Below are positions 11,111-21,789 of a stretch of 64,000 nt of DNA, piece after piece. Where the stretch lies: the NCBI GenBank assembly GCA_030248295.1, contig JASANH010001234.1:682001-746000 (forward strand), given 5' to 3'. The DNA comes from Mesodorylaimus sp. YZB2_4. Its lineage: Eukaryota; Nematoda; Enoplea; Dorylaimida; Dorylaimidae. A program made the position numbers and the translations under genes. The notes beneath the pieces are model-generated. The model saw only the letters and a program-made list of their open reading frames with translations. It did not search any database and was not told where the DNA came from. How positions within the stretch are numbered: position 1 is the first letter of the stretch; every line of letters starts with the position of its first letter.

Positions 11111-13179
11111 AAGACGAAATTCGCTGCGGACTCGATGCCGGGATATTTAAAAAATTCAGATTTAGCTATCGCGTTCTGGTGGAGTAGCCAAAATTGAAAA
11201 CCGCTATTTCTTATTGCTTAAGAATTGCTCAAGCTTAAGCTAATTGCTAATTGCTTAAGAAGTCGAAATTTTCAATTTCCAATGGCCGCCAAAGCGCAAT
11301 CAGTAATTTCTACATTTTTTCATAGGTTTAGCATTTTGGCTTCTTTTGGATAATGTGGGTGCTGAGTATGCATATCCTAACGTTACTCTTTTTTCAATAT
11401 TTCGACATCGATTTCACACCGTACTTTGTCTTTAAAAGAGCGCACATGGCTCTTTACTCTATCTGCTTGATCTAGCATGCTGGACAGATGCATCCGTTAC
11501 GGGCTTTCCTACCCCAAGGAAGAACAGTCGAAACATTACATCGCATTACCCTGGCCCCCATAACTTGCAGCCGACAGTATATTCGTACGGGTGTGCGAGC
11601 AGCATGGTTTCATTGAATTCGAAGCCGTCCGTGTCGTACTTATCTTTCTGTTTTATGTAAGCAGAATATGCTGGAAGTGGGCCAAACGCGCTCCTCTGAA
11701 ACATCAGGCCAACATGCACATAGCATTCAAAGGTTGGCCGAAGACGTACGTCTTCATCTAGTTCCAAGGAGTTCAGTCGTCCGCCATAGCTCCTGCACTT
11801 TTCTCGGGCCAGCTCCCAGGGCAATGTGTCATCGCTGACCAGCAGGTAATCGGCGCGCTCTCCCTTCGTCCAGCACGGACTCGGAGGAGAGCGGCGACTG
11901 GGCACGACAGCCAGAGAATTAAAGAGTGTGGAATCCAGTTGCGGAACTGTTAAAAACATGATTGCATGCTTACTGCGGGGAACTGAACGTGAAATATGAG
12001 CAGTTTACATAGTCTTGTCGATGTTCCACTGGGTGTTCTCTCGCACCGCGACCCGAAGTATCCATTTTCGCACACGCACATGTACCCAGCGCCAAAGAAG
12101 CCCTTGGTGAAACACGATCCATCGTTCTGACACGGATTGGGCTCGCACACTTTCACTAAAAAAAGAATACCAGTACCTCAGAGCACAAAAAATGACAAAG
12201 CTAGCCTCACCTTGCAATGGTGCCAGCATGCACGCTCCGTCGATGCACACTTTGGGGGGAGGGCACGGCAAGTTTGAGCATGTATCTGAAACCAAACCAC
12301 GCTCAGTCCCAGGAGGCACACCCCAACAGCACCACTCACGCTGTGTCGTGCTGTAGACATAGCAGAAGGGTTTGAACGCGTCCGTCGCGCAGGAACTCAT
12401 GACCCACTTGCCGTCAGAAAGGCGGAACGAGCCACACCGATCGTCATCGTACTCGCTCGACTTGTCTGAAATATGTGCGGTGACACTGTTGTCATATTGG
12501 TGAGTGAGACAAATCAAGGAAGCTTCGCTAGTCTCGCAGGTTGCATTCGAACATACAGAATCAAAGGGTTTTTACATAGCCAGCACCAACGACGAGTGCA
12601 CAGGCAATGTGTGGAATAGCATCAAGAGAACGCATTAGAAGATACCGAAGAGAGGGGCAAAGCTCCAGAAACGAGATGTCCGAACGACTGAATTCGCGCA
12701 GCTTTAGAGAAAGCAGGATCGTCAGGGCTAAAGTCAAGTTGAAAATCGAAACCTCCTAAGGCATATAGTTTTTGCATATCTAAGGACTTCTGATGCTACG
12801 ATGCGAGAGATCAGAGATACCAGATTGGGTAAGGCAATTTAAGAAATGCCAGTCTAGTGCTACAAAAATCACAATTGTTTCGAGCGCCACACCACCTGCC
12901 AAGAGGCACTGCATGTGAGACAAATGGATGAGGCTTTGCATGCTGATTCCACAGCTTGCAAAGGGCCCAAACAAATCCCACAGAAATCCAGAGCCACATA
13001 ATTACCGCTAAAAAATGTCACGCTGCTGCGAAAGATCGCATTTGAAGTGGAAGCGTGGGAAGATACCAAAGGAGGCAATACTCCAAAACACTCAAGCTGT
13101 CAGAAGAAAAAGAGGCGTTAAATTGACTGTCGAAAGTTGGAGAGGACTCCCGCTCTAAGCCAGGGTCCTGCACGGGTAT

Positions 13180-13940
13180 GAAAATCGTACCTTACCCGTA
13201 CCCGCTGGACGACCTGTGTACCCATACCCATACCCGTACCCGGCGGACCTTGCCCATACCCATACCGGTTGCTGCACTGGTGCATATCTGTCATATACAA
13301 GTATGGACTCCTAGCGCCATACCGTTATTTTCCCTCAGCCCCCCTCAGACAGGTAATCAAGAAGTCAGTCAGTCAGTCGTGTCGAGTCATGTGGCACCCA
13401 CCTCTAGGGGTCTTGACGTCCTTCACGGATGGCGCCTTAGCGGCTTTCGATATAAGCCAGGTTCATTTTTGCAGTAAACAACCATTTTCAAATCTCAAAA
13501 ACGCTTGAATATCCATACCTTTTTGTCAATATCTTGGTTGAGAAAAGATATAATATATTACCTGTTTTCTTTGAGAATACACGCCCTTCACGTGCCGCGT
13601 ATACATTCCAAAGAAACAGATAGTAGATATGAATATCCCAAAAGATACGGATATAAATATGGATACGATTTCGATATCTATATGCCGAATGATATCAATA
13701 TCGATCACATATAGATGTGGATATTTATATCAACAGTGGTCACAACTAGCCTCGAAAAAGTAGAAATCAGAACTGTTTCGCTAAAAACAGTCACAAACTG
13801 CATAAGATTCAAATTTGCAGCGCTATCACAAAAAAAAGAACGAATACCCGTACCCGCCGACCCTTACCCAAACCCGTACCCATACCCGCCGGGTACGGGT
13901 GGGTACGGGTATGGGTACGGGTATGGGTACCCATGCAGGA
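13180..13940. repeat. Composite hexamer array (TACCCG/TACCCA, then GATATC-rich, then GGGTAC)
   Basis: C-rich TACCCG/CATACC repeats (13185-13265) are followed by AT-rich GGATAT-type repeats (13510-13735), then a C-rich block that turns into its own complement at about 13890 (CCCGCCGGGTACGGGTGGG). The last block can fold into a long hairpin. It lies in the large intron 9 of lectin/VWD copy 1; copy 2 lacks it. Confidence 0.75.
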
Positions 13941-16908
13941 CTCTGCTCTAAGCCCACAGTCAATTTTTGCGGGTAGCTTAAAACGATTTTTAATTCTGCA
14001 GCAAGATGTCAAAAAAACAAATTAATCAAGGAAATTTGAGAAATACTCTGACGGCTCAAGCGCTATAGAATTCACGTCGATAAACTCAGAGCTTGGTCCA
14101 ACAAAAAAGTACAGTTATGAGATCTGCATCATTGCACATACCCCAGTTGTCATAGCTCGAGCTCCGTCCGTCGGTCCAGTGGCGTTGGTCCAAGCTGTCT
14201 TTAACGGCACCCAACCAAAGGAAGTCCGATACTGGGTAGACAACGCTCCTGAATCACCGGCAAAATGTTTCAGGCGCACAAGAGTCAGATCCCGCGCACA
14301 GAGGATCCGCACACTTACTTCACTTTGCACTTGAGGAACTCTGACTCGTCGCTGTCGATGAACGAGACCAGCTGGGCCCCGATCGAGTGGCAGTAGCGAT
14401 AGGCCTGGTCCCAGTACATGTCCTTGTCGCCCACGTGGTAGCAGATGCCGCCAGGACTCGGCTCGAAGTACTTCTTGTTGGTTGGGCAGGAAGCTCGACG
14501 GCCTGAAAATGCGTGGCTAGTCATGCTGGGAGTGATTGGAATGTAGGGGCAGAATGATTGGATCGATAAGCTTGCAACAAAAAAAGGTCCGATCCCCGCC
14601 CGTCTGACGATTAAACTGCAGATTTTTGTCAAAGCTGCAGCCTCCAGCCTCCAAAAGTGCAAAAGTTATAAGAGACTGGAAGCTTGAGCGTCTTTATAAC
14701 ACGCACCTCATCGAGTCTAGACCAGGGTTGGAACCATCAGATTTATGGCTCACTAATCTCTGAGACCATTGGTCGATTCCCGCCCAAGCCTCATATAATT
14801 TCCTGATTCCTAACTTTGATTCCCGGGCTTCCTTCTGTTCCAGCTCCCCAGACCCTTCCGAGGCAAAATGTCCATGCAAATATATAAGATAAGCTAACAA
14901 CTTACTGCAAGACAATAGTATGGCGACCTTAAAAACGTAGGTGACGCCACAACTGGGGTGCGCGACCACGTCATTAAAATACTTGCAGGCGGCAGCTGGG
15001 CCATGAGAGCACGCCCTCCTCACGCACTCCCTGTAGGACCTGGCCGCCATCTCAGCGACAGTCCTGTTGCCAGCCAGGCACGGCCCCAAGCCCCCGTCGT
15101 GTCAATGAGGGGACGACACCTGTCGGCAGCCGCACGCCTGGCAGTCTCGGATGGGCAGGTCTCGATGGCCGGGGGCTGGCTGACCCAGCGAGCACGAGGG
15201 CTGATCCAACTCGACGCCAACAGGGTCTTCCTTTTGGTCTGTAAGAAGAGATGGGGTCATGGTTGCCCTCACGTCCCACCCCAGACCTACTAACCAGGCG
15301 CCCATTCTTCAGTGGGTTGCCCCTGACCACGCCCGGATTGCAGGTGCCGCACAGTCCGTTCCTCAGAGAGTTGCCCAAAAAATCGACAGTCATGAACTCC
15401 ACGTTCTTGCCATCGTACACGATCCGGTTGTAGTTGGGGAAGGACACAATCTGCAAAGGGTGGACCTGAATATTGGCCCCAAGGGGACACACCTCTTACC
15501 ATTGCCCGCCATCCGTCAGCGGTCGAGGCAGTCCCCACAGTCTTACCCGCGATTTTCATTGTGGTGCCCAGCCAAACTTTTTCGACGCCATTAGCCAGCA
15601 AGACCACAGTCCCGTTGCGTGCGGTCATGTCCAGGATCTGCAACAGACTCGACCTGAACAAAAGTGAATGACACCGTCATCTGGTCTGCAGTGTGGGCAC
15701 TATAAGACGAAGAGACAAAATTGTCTTCCTTCCCCCGCTTACCCTTTCCCTGTAACGATCCCTGTTCCTCTACTTAAAATGCCCCACCCCATCACTGGCT
15801 TACCGTTCCTCCGACCTCGACCCTGACCACCGCCACTGGCAGTCCGTGGTCTGGCGTGTACCTGCTGGTGTCGGGTAAGGCGGGTGGTCCGTCGCTCCAG
15901 AGCAGGATGCTAATCCTGTAGCTGGCCCCGTTGTCCACGAGCACATACTCGGTCTGGTCGGCCACTGTGAAGTAGTCGCCCTTGAAATTCCTGACCCCGG
16001 GCTCCTTCCACTTGCCGCACAGGCACGTTTTCTGGTCGGCTCCCCCTGGGAGACGGCACACGTACGGCTGTAGTGGTCCATCGTAGGCGTCCTGGGGGCA
16101 CTTGAACAGTTTGGGGCTGTGCATTGCCTGCCAGGTCTTGTTGTAGACTGGTTCGGGGTTTATGGCGAATTGGTTCAGGGTAGTCGCTCGGCTAGTCTGT
16201 GGCATGACCCCGCATCTGAAGATGGCTCGATCGTTGTCGTTGTCTGCCAGCAGCGAGGAGGGCCTGAAAAAGCGAGGGAGTCAGGGGTCTCTGCTGATGC
16301 AATGTAGAGTGCTTACTGATCGTATGTTGCAAAGTTCGGGGTCGCCAAGCAGCAGACAGTCTCGGGGCCCGCACTGACAGTGATCTTGCCGTCCTCGTTC
16401 CACCCAACATAGTAGAGCGAGCTGTTCAGCATGGGACTCTTGATCATTGCTGCTCGCTATAAAGCAGCCTCGGGTGTCACTGCAGCAATCTCGGGACTGT
16501 GGGTCACAAAATCAACGGCTGCCCTTACGTATTCTTCAAAGGATTGAAAAACAGCCAGCGTGCCACCATCGTCGCGGCATCGATCTCGACCAAACTCCCA
16601 CGTGGTTTCCTTTTCCGTATAGCCGAAGCAGCCCTCCCACTGACCTATCGAGACCTTCACATATTTTGAATTACGGGGGCAAATATGGTCATTGAAATCT
16701 GCGAGAAAAAGTGGTCAGCTGGCTGCAAGTGGAATAAAGAATCCTGTTTTGTCCAACACTCACCCGAAAACACACCCAGTCGGCCAGCCATTACGTGCTC
16801 GATTCCAAAGCAGGAAAGTAGAATGAATGAAGAAAAAAACAGCCAGTTTTGGCCAGTCATCTTTGATCAACTGAAGTAACGAATTGCCTCTTCCTGAGCC
16901 TGCTCCTG

Positions 16909-16916
16909 TATTTATA
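16909..16916 (-). promoter_or_regulatory. TATA box of lectin/VWD copy 1
   Basis: TATAAATA on the minus strand lies about 50 bp upstream of the ATG at 16860, in a block conserved in front of all three gene copies (31861-31868, 62936-62943). Spacing fits a TATA promoter with a short 5' UTR. Confidence 0.75.
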
Positions 16917-16969
16917 CCCTGTGCAGCCGAATGCACAGCTCGCACATGGGCGAAGCGTGGGATTATTTT

Positions 16970-17300
16970 TTACGAGCGAAAATTGCCCTTTTAATTGACA
17001 GACCATCATTCGGGGAATCTGTTGTCTCAGACTTTTTTTTGCCGGCCAGCGGAACTGTCTCTGTTTCGCAGATCTTTTAGTCGAAGAATGCCCGCTGATG
17101 AGCGGATTGGAGGCAAAAGGTTCCACGGCCATTTTCTGGAGTGTGGGCGCTAGAAAACGATTCTTCAATCGTTTTCACAACCCTATTAACCAAAACAGTC
17201 GCTTCACATGTCGACGAGATGGCAGCTGTATCGTACTCCCACAACACTGAATCCGCGATGGCTTTTCCTGTGTTCATGTAGACGAATAATGCGAAATAAT
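16970..17300 (-). promoter_or_regulatory. Repeated upstream block of the lectin/VWD genes (copy a)
   Basis: Contains CTCCAGAAAATGG-type and CTAAAAGATC words, aligned with 31990-32240, 59110-59350 and 62590-62800. This most diverged copy lies directly upstream of the copy 1 promoter. It may carry regulatory elements or simply have been duplicated along with the gene. Confidence 0.5.
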
Positions 17301-18020
17301 AAAGATATTTTATAATATGCATACCACAGAGACCAGCCGTAACAACTCTTCACACAATTTCAGCCCATAACCAAGTCGAATACGACCAAAAATAAAAATA
17401 CACTTGCTGAATATCTCCAAGGTCTCATGAAGGAGCTTGTTCGAGCCACAAAGTATAAGGCAGTCGAATTTAAAAAAAGTGAATCCGTTTTTCAAGCAAG
17501 CGTAATTCTGCCTTGCATCTAGTCCAGATCTTCCCTATATGTGTCCCATCATGATTTATGTCGCGGTCTATGTAGGCACGATTCTAACAATTAGTCATCT
17601 TTGTCTCATGTGCCATCATCACTGCCAACGTTCCTATCGGCCAAGCTTGGCACCAGCCATGCTTAGCCATTGCTGGTTGTGTCTCCACGGGGGCGTATCC
17701 TGGATGGAACGCTTGTGGGAGGGATTTCCATTCTATTAGCAAAACGCACTTTCCCGTTGGCAGCCCTGCACAAATACGAATGTCGCATCCGTACGCGCTG
17801 AACCCCCTCTCCATTTGCACCAGTCATCCCTCATTGCACTTACAGACGCAGCCACACTGCACCGAACATTTCAGCAGTACATACCTGTTCACCATACGAC
17901 TTGCAAACGTCCCCCATTCGAATTGCTGAGAGCTAACCCCTACTGGCACTAATTTTGGTACATACTTAGCAAATAGCAGCCCCTCCCCGCAGTCATTTAC
18001 CTACACTCGGCGGCTGCCAG
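17300..18020. other. Intergenic, nothing recognised
   Basis: No exon, tRNA or clear repeat could be supported here. Confidence 0.4.
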
Positions 18021-18030
18021 CCTTGAGCAA

Positions 18031-18692
18031 GACCCCCACTAAAAAACGTTCATAAAATGGACCAAGGCCTAGGTGCTTAGGGATAGAGAATATAAAGCTG
18101 CCACTTAAAAAACCCTTTAAAAAATTGCCACCCCCCCTCTCCGCAAGCTCCTCTATTCCTAAGCCCTGACCCATGCTAGCAATCAGTGTTGCGCAGAGAT
18201 TGCTGGAGCATCCTGGCATGTGTTCGGTATAGCTCACTTGTAGAAGTTAAATTACTCATAGCACAGGGTCTTTGGTATTTGACGCACCGGGTTTACGATA
18301 CAGTCGTTGTATCCGCAGTCGGCACTAAAGTCATTGTGGTTGCATACCCAATCGTTACATGACTACACCAGGGATGACATAATCCACTATCCCATTATTG
18401 AATCAACACCTTACTTAGCTACTGAGCAAAATACTCCACCTATAGCGCAACGACTGTAGTACGGCAGAGAGTAATGATTGGGACGTTGGCAGCAATCGAG
18501 CAAACGTTCCTATGCAACATTAGTCGTCACGCACCATATTGCACACGCTGCATGCTTCGCGAACGAAGGTCAGGGCTTAGGAATAGAGAAGCTCGTCGAG
18601 AGGGGAGGGGGGCAGCTTAGGTGGCAGCTTTATATTCTCTATTCCCAAGCACCTAGGCCTTGGTCCATTTTACGGACGTTTTTTATGGGGGT
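18031..18692. repeat. Foldback (inverted-repeat) element
   Basis: The left arm at 18031-18103 is the reverse complement of 18621-18692 with few mismatches (shared word CACCTAGGCCTTGGTCCA). A second pair links 18128-18175 with 18568-18612. The roughly 390-bp loop has no recognised coding sequence. Probably a foldback-type DNA transposon or MITE. Confidence 0.75.
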
Positions 18693-18714
18693 CTACAGTA
18701 GAGTTAGAATTGAC

Positions 18715-18905
18715 CTCAAGGTCAAGGTCATAATTCTGTCAAAACCCTGATTGACCGACCCTTGGTCGAAGTCAGGGTCAAGGTCAGAAAATTTTTCGGG
18801 GTGTCGGTCAAGGTCAGGATCAGGTCAGAAAGGTTTTTGGTGTCTGGTCAGGGTCAGGGTCAGGTCAGAAAATTTTTTTAAGGGTCGGTCAAGGTCAGGG
18901 TCCTC
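18715..18905 (+). repeat. AGGTCA-rich tandem repeat
   Basis: Roughly 15-20 copies of GGTCA/AGGTCA words in direct orientation, with longer units ending AGAAAATTTTT. It abuts the 3' end of the decayed LINE, so it may be an expanded LINE tail or an unrelated minisatellite. Confidence 0.75.
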
Positions 18906-20620
18906 AACCTGCTGCTCAATTTGGCCGAGTTTTCTTTGGAAGCTATGGTCACTCATTGCGGCCTCGTTTTATGCGAAGGTCATCCCCAGAATTCTCATTT
19001 ATTCAACCTTCTTTATGCCCAGGGACTAAAACCTCATCCCGACGAGAGCCCAATACCAAGCATTCTGTTTTGTCAAAGTTGAGATTTAAACCTGAGGCGT
19101 GGCTCTCTGAGAACTTCCAAGGCAGCCTCAGCCGAGTCCTTATCCCGCAGGAACAAATCCGTATCATCCGCAAACTGACCGAGCAGGTATTCTGTCCCTA
19201 GCATACTTACGCCATGCACATTTGGAAGTGACTCCAATGCTGTGGCCAGAAAGTCAATCGCAAATGATAAACAGATATGGGACAAGGGGCATCCTTGACG
19301 GATGCCTCTGCCTAATAGTATGCGACCCGAAACATGACCATTGTTGATAACCTCACTGTTCACCCCGTGGTACAAGATCCGAACTGCCGACATAAAACAG
19401 GGCCCAAAGTTTTCAAACTTTAAGCCAGAAACATGAAGTCTCAGCCTGCGGTGTCGAAGGCCTTGGCATGTCCAATGCCACGAGTAAGCCAGAGCGGTTT
19501 GGATCTGCTGTTCTCAGGCATTCAATTACGTCTAGAGCGATACGAATATTTTCTTCAATCTACCATCCCGCTACAAACCCCTGCAACCTCTACGCGGGAA
19601 GTGCCTTGCACCTGACTTATCCAAGTCCAGATCACACGCGACGTGCAAGTCCCCTCCAATGATAACCGGCAACTGCCGTGAGTTTACCAGCGTCAGAGAA
19701 ACACGAACGCGCTGATAAAAGTTGAGTTGCTCGCTGACAAGCGTCGGGCTGTACAGGTTTACCAGTACCACGTGTAGCTCCTTCAAGTAAACCTGCAACA
19801 TCAGACAGCGACACCTTATTGTTCCTTGGCACTGCACGACTGCTTTTACCCAGTCCTTCGAATATTCGACCATTATGATGTGGAATGCCTTATCTGAAGA
19901 TACTGCCTTCTTACCATTGAGTGCTTTCAAGACGGCTGTTTGTTCACTGACGTTTATTCCGTGATTTTATCGTATTTCGCCTTTGTTGTCTGTACACTCA
20001 TGAGTGCGCATCTGTTGCTTAGTGTATAATGAAACATGACTATGACTATGACACTTACGAGCTTCCTTCATCCGATTGCCTCGGTCCACTCCACTTCCCG
20101 ACAACCGTTTGCGTTTGCGTTCCTCCCGCTGATAAGGGGTGAGATCGTCCTTCCAAATCACGTTATGCTGCTTGAGGGCCGCTCCTTGCTTTTTTACCAG
20201 GTGATCAAAGGCCAATTTTTGACACTTAAACTTGTCCTCACAGTTCAAGAAGTCAATGCGTACCATCACCTTGTTGCTATTGTTGCCTTTCCCAGGGATG
20301 ACGAGGACATGGCGGAACATCACCACGACAGCTTCGCATTCTGTCATCTGAAGACATTGGATCAAGAATTTCCTAACCACAGCGACCTCCACAACGTTGG
20401 CCTTGGGCGATAAGCCAAACTCCTCCATTGGGAAACTGTGAATGCATACCGCCGATAATCCATTGTTCCGTTTGATAATCTCTTGACGTCTCCCCATTGA
20501 CGAGAAGACATCTTTCGAAGCACGCACCGCATTTGAGTTGTCGCTGATGATTCGCTTGAGATCGTCCATTTGCGCCCATTGACTGCCCAATCGATTGTGC
20601 TATGAAGGAGGACAATTCCC
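18905..20620 (-). mobile_element. Decayed L1/Tx1-like LINE (ORF1 plus broken ORF2)
   Basis: ORF1-like protein spans 19967-20590 (207 aa) with a basic C-terminal region. Upstream-to-downstream on the minus strand follow an endonuclease piece at about 19571-19930 (VVLVNLYSPTLVSEQL, VIIGGDLHVACDLDLDKSG) and reverse-transcriptase pieces: SGLLVALDM at about 19480 and 19073-19393 with GIRQGCPLSH and the catalytic FADDTD box. The segment between endonuclease and RT is missing and there are frameshifts, so the element is dead. RT similarity continues to about 18,910 (RILGMTF). Confidence 0.85.
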
Positions 20621-20702
20621 CTCAGGTGATCGGAGCATTATCGTCAACTTCCATCGAACTCATCTTACCAACTAGTGACTCAGCTGCAGTTTGAAGTTTG
20701 CA

Positions 20703-21268
20703 GTTCGTTTTCTATTTCTATTTCTATTTATTTCTTGCCGAAACACATTAATGTGCACTCTGGGACAGCAAGCCACATAAGGTATAACGTAAAGCATAAA
20801 ACAAAAGTAAGAGCGAAACTATTAAAAAGTCGTCAAAGAAAACAAAAGAGATCATCGATAAACTTATGAAATTATGGTATTCGACAAAGCTTTTTGAAAC
20901 ATTTGTCTATCTGGTATCGAGGCAAGTTCATATGGCAACGAGTTCCATGCATTCATAGAGCTGTACAAAGAACTTTGCTTAAAACGTTCATAGTTTGGGA
21001 CTGGAACAATCAAATGATGCGATTCTGTCAAGCGGGCGCTAAAACGTAAACCTGAATCCGTTTTGTGAATAAAAAGAGAATTCGGAAAATCGTGTGTACC
21101 ATTGTAATATTTGTGGAACTGGCATAGTTTAAGATATTTTCTACGATCATGAAGTGAAGACCAACCCATCAGACTAAGTCCAGTCTCATACGACACGTTC
21201 CAATCTTTCAAAATCATACGCAGCTCAAAAACTTGAGATCGCTCAAGCTCCTGAATATCTTTTTTCAA
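20703..21268 (-). mobile_element. 3' end of a second non-LTR retrotransposon
   Basis: Frame 20864-21268 has the C-terminal signature seen after the RT of CR1/I-like elements: LHDRRKYLKLCQFHKYYNG and NAWNSLPYEL. It is followed at 20703-20735 by a (GAAATA)n-type simple tail, typical of such LINE 3' ends. The element is 5'-truncated at about 21.3 kb and is separate from the L1-like element beside it. Confidence 0.75.
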
Positions 21269-21639
21269 AACGGGGTCCCAAGATACACATTCGTTTGAAG
21301 GTAGTAGTTCTTGATCGAAGATGTCTTGACTGGAGGACTGAGGCCAGAATTTCCTAGATTTCGTCTCTTGCTAGCCAGTGTGAAAATAGGCGAAAATCGG
21401 AAAAAGGATAAATCGAAGACAAAATACGTGTGAAAAGTTGTCATGACGTGGCATAAACGAAAAGAGAGGGTGAAAATCAATAGCAGGCCACATTGAACAT
21501 AGCGCGAGCGCGTCTTGTTACACGTGCATAGAGAGATCAGTCAAGAACCGAACAAACCTGTTAATGTAAGCCAACAGACGCAACCTCTCTGGGTCCAACC
21601 AAACTGCTGGTGGGAGTGCACCATGGCAAAGTCCCCTGG

Positions 21640-21740
21640 CGATGGCCCCTGTGTTGACCGACAGCTCCACATTGTACTTGTCAAATATCCCATATGGGAA
21701 CCCATGAGAACTGATGGCATCGACTCTCTCTAGTACAGCT
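21640..21740 (-). pseudogene. Isolated VWD-exon fragment of the lectin/VWD family
   Basis: Encodes RVDAISSHGFPYG..FDKYNVELSVNTGA with a TAG acceptor-like edge near 21741, closely matching exon 17 of copy 2 (25729-25896). The CGSC box expected next is destroyed. It is a remnant of a further family member downstream of copy 2. Confidence 0.7.
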
Positions 21741-21789
21741 AAAATGTTTGATTTGTCAAAAGTAGAGCCGCCACTCACTCAGCTCCTTG

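Larger units (their letters stand above)
8025..16860 (-). pseudogene. Multi-lectin/VWD secreted protein, copy 1 (one-base frameshift)
   Basis: 21 exons: 16764-16860, 16529-16698, 16317-16456, 15804-16263, 15500-15637, 15295-15450, 14906-15238, 14319-14502, 14142-14248, 12340-12465, 12211-12285, 12009-12155, 11750-11946, 11550-11695, 10072-10459, 9846-10016, 9225-9392, 8881-9157, 8397-8574, 8248-8339, 8025-8164. Module order is signal peptide, C-type lectin domain (CTLD) 1, VWD (CLCGKWKEPGVRNF, NGLCGTCNPG), C8-like Cys region, CTLD2 (FLWLGAVKD, WTDGR, YDNW), EGF-like Cys modules (CEPNPCQNDGSCF), partial CTLD3, second VWD (CLCSKWFEPSFRTFNG, NGLCGSCDDQ), second C8, CTLD4. All phases agree except exon 7, which is 333 nt against 334 in copy 2. 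One A is missing after 15090, shifting frame inside C8. Otherwise it would encode about 1,296 aa. It could be a young pseudogene, or a base error next to a C run. The last exon ends at an in-frame TAG. Confidence 0.85.

Noticed and set aside
11550..11553. End of gene at the TAA following LWGPG in copy 1 (and 26993 in copy 2)
   Set aside because: A GTAATG donor overlaps the stop, and the next exon (acceptor TTGCAG at 10460 / 26704) joins in phase in both copies, so splicing onward is the better model; it still needs transcript proof.
16457..16528. In-frame TAG between two lectin segments in copies 1, 2 and 3, suggesting stop-codon readthrough
   Set aside because: A 72-nt intron (GTAAGG donor after EEY, TTTATAG/TTTTATAG acceptor) removes the stop and keeps phase in all three copies (16457-16528, 31417-31488, 63317-63388).
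19967..20590. ORF1 of the LINE as a host gene
   Set aside because: It sits directly upstream of endonuclease and RT pieces on the same strand with L1-like spacing.
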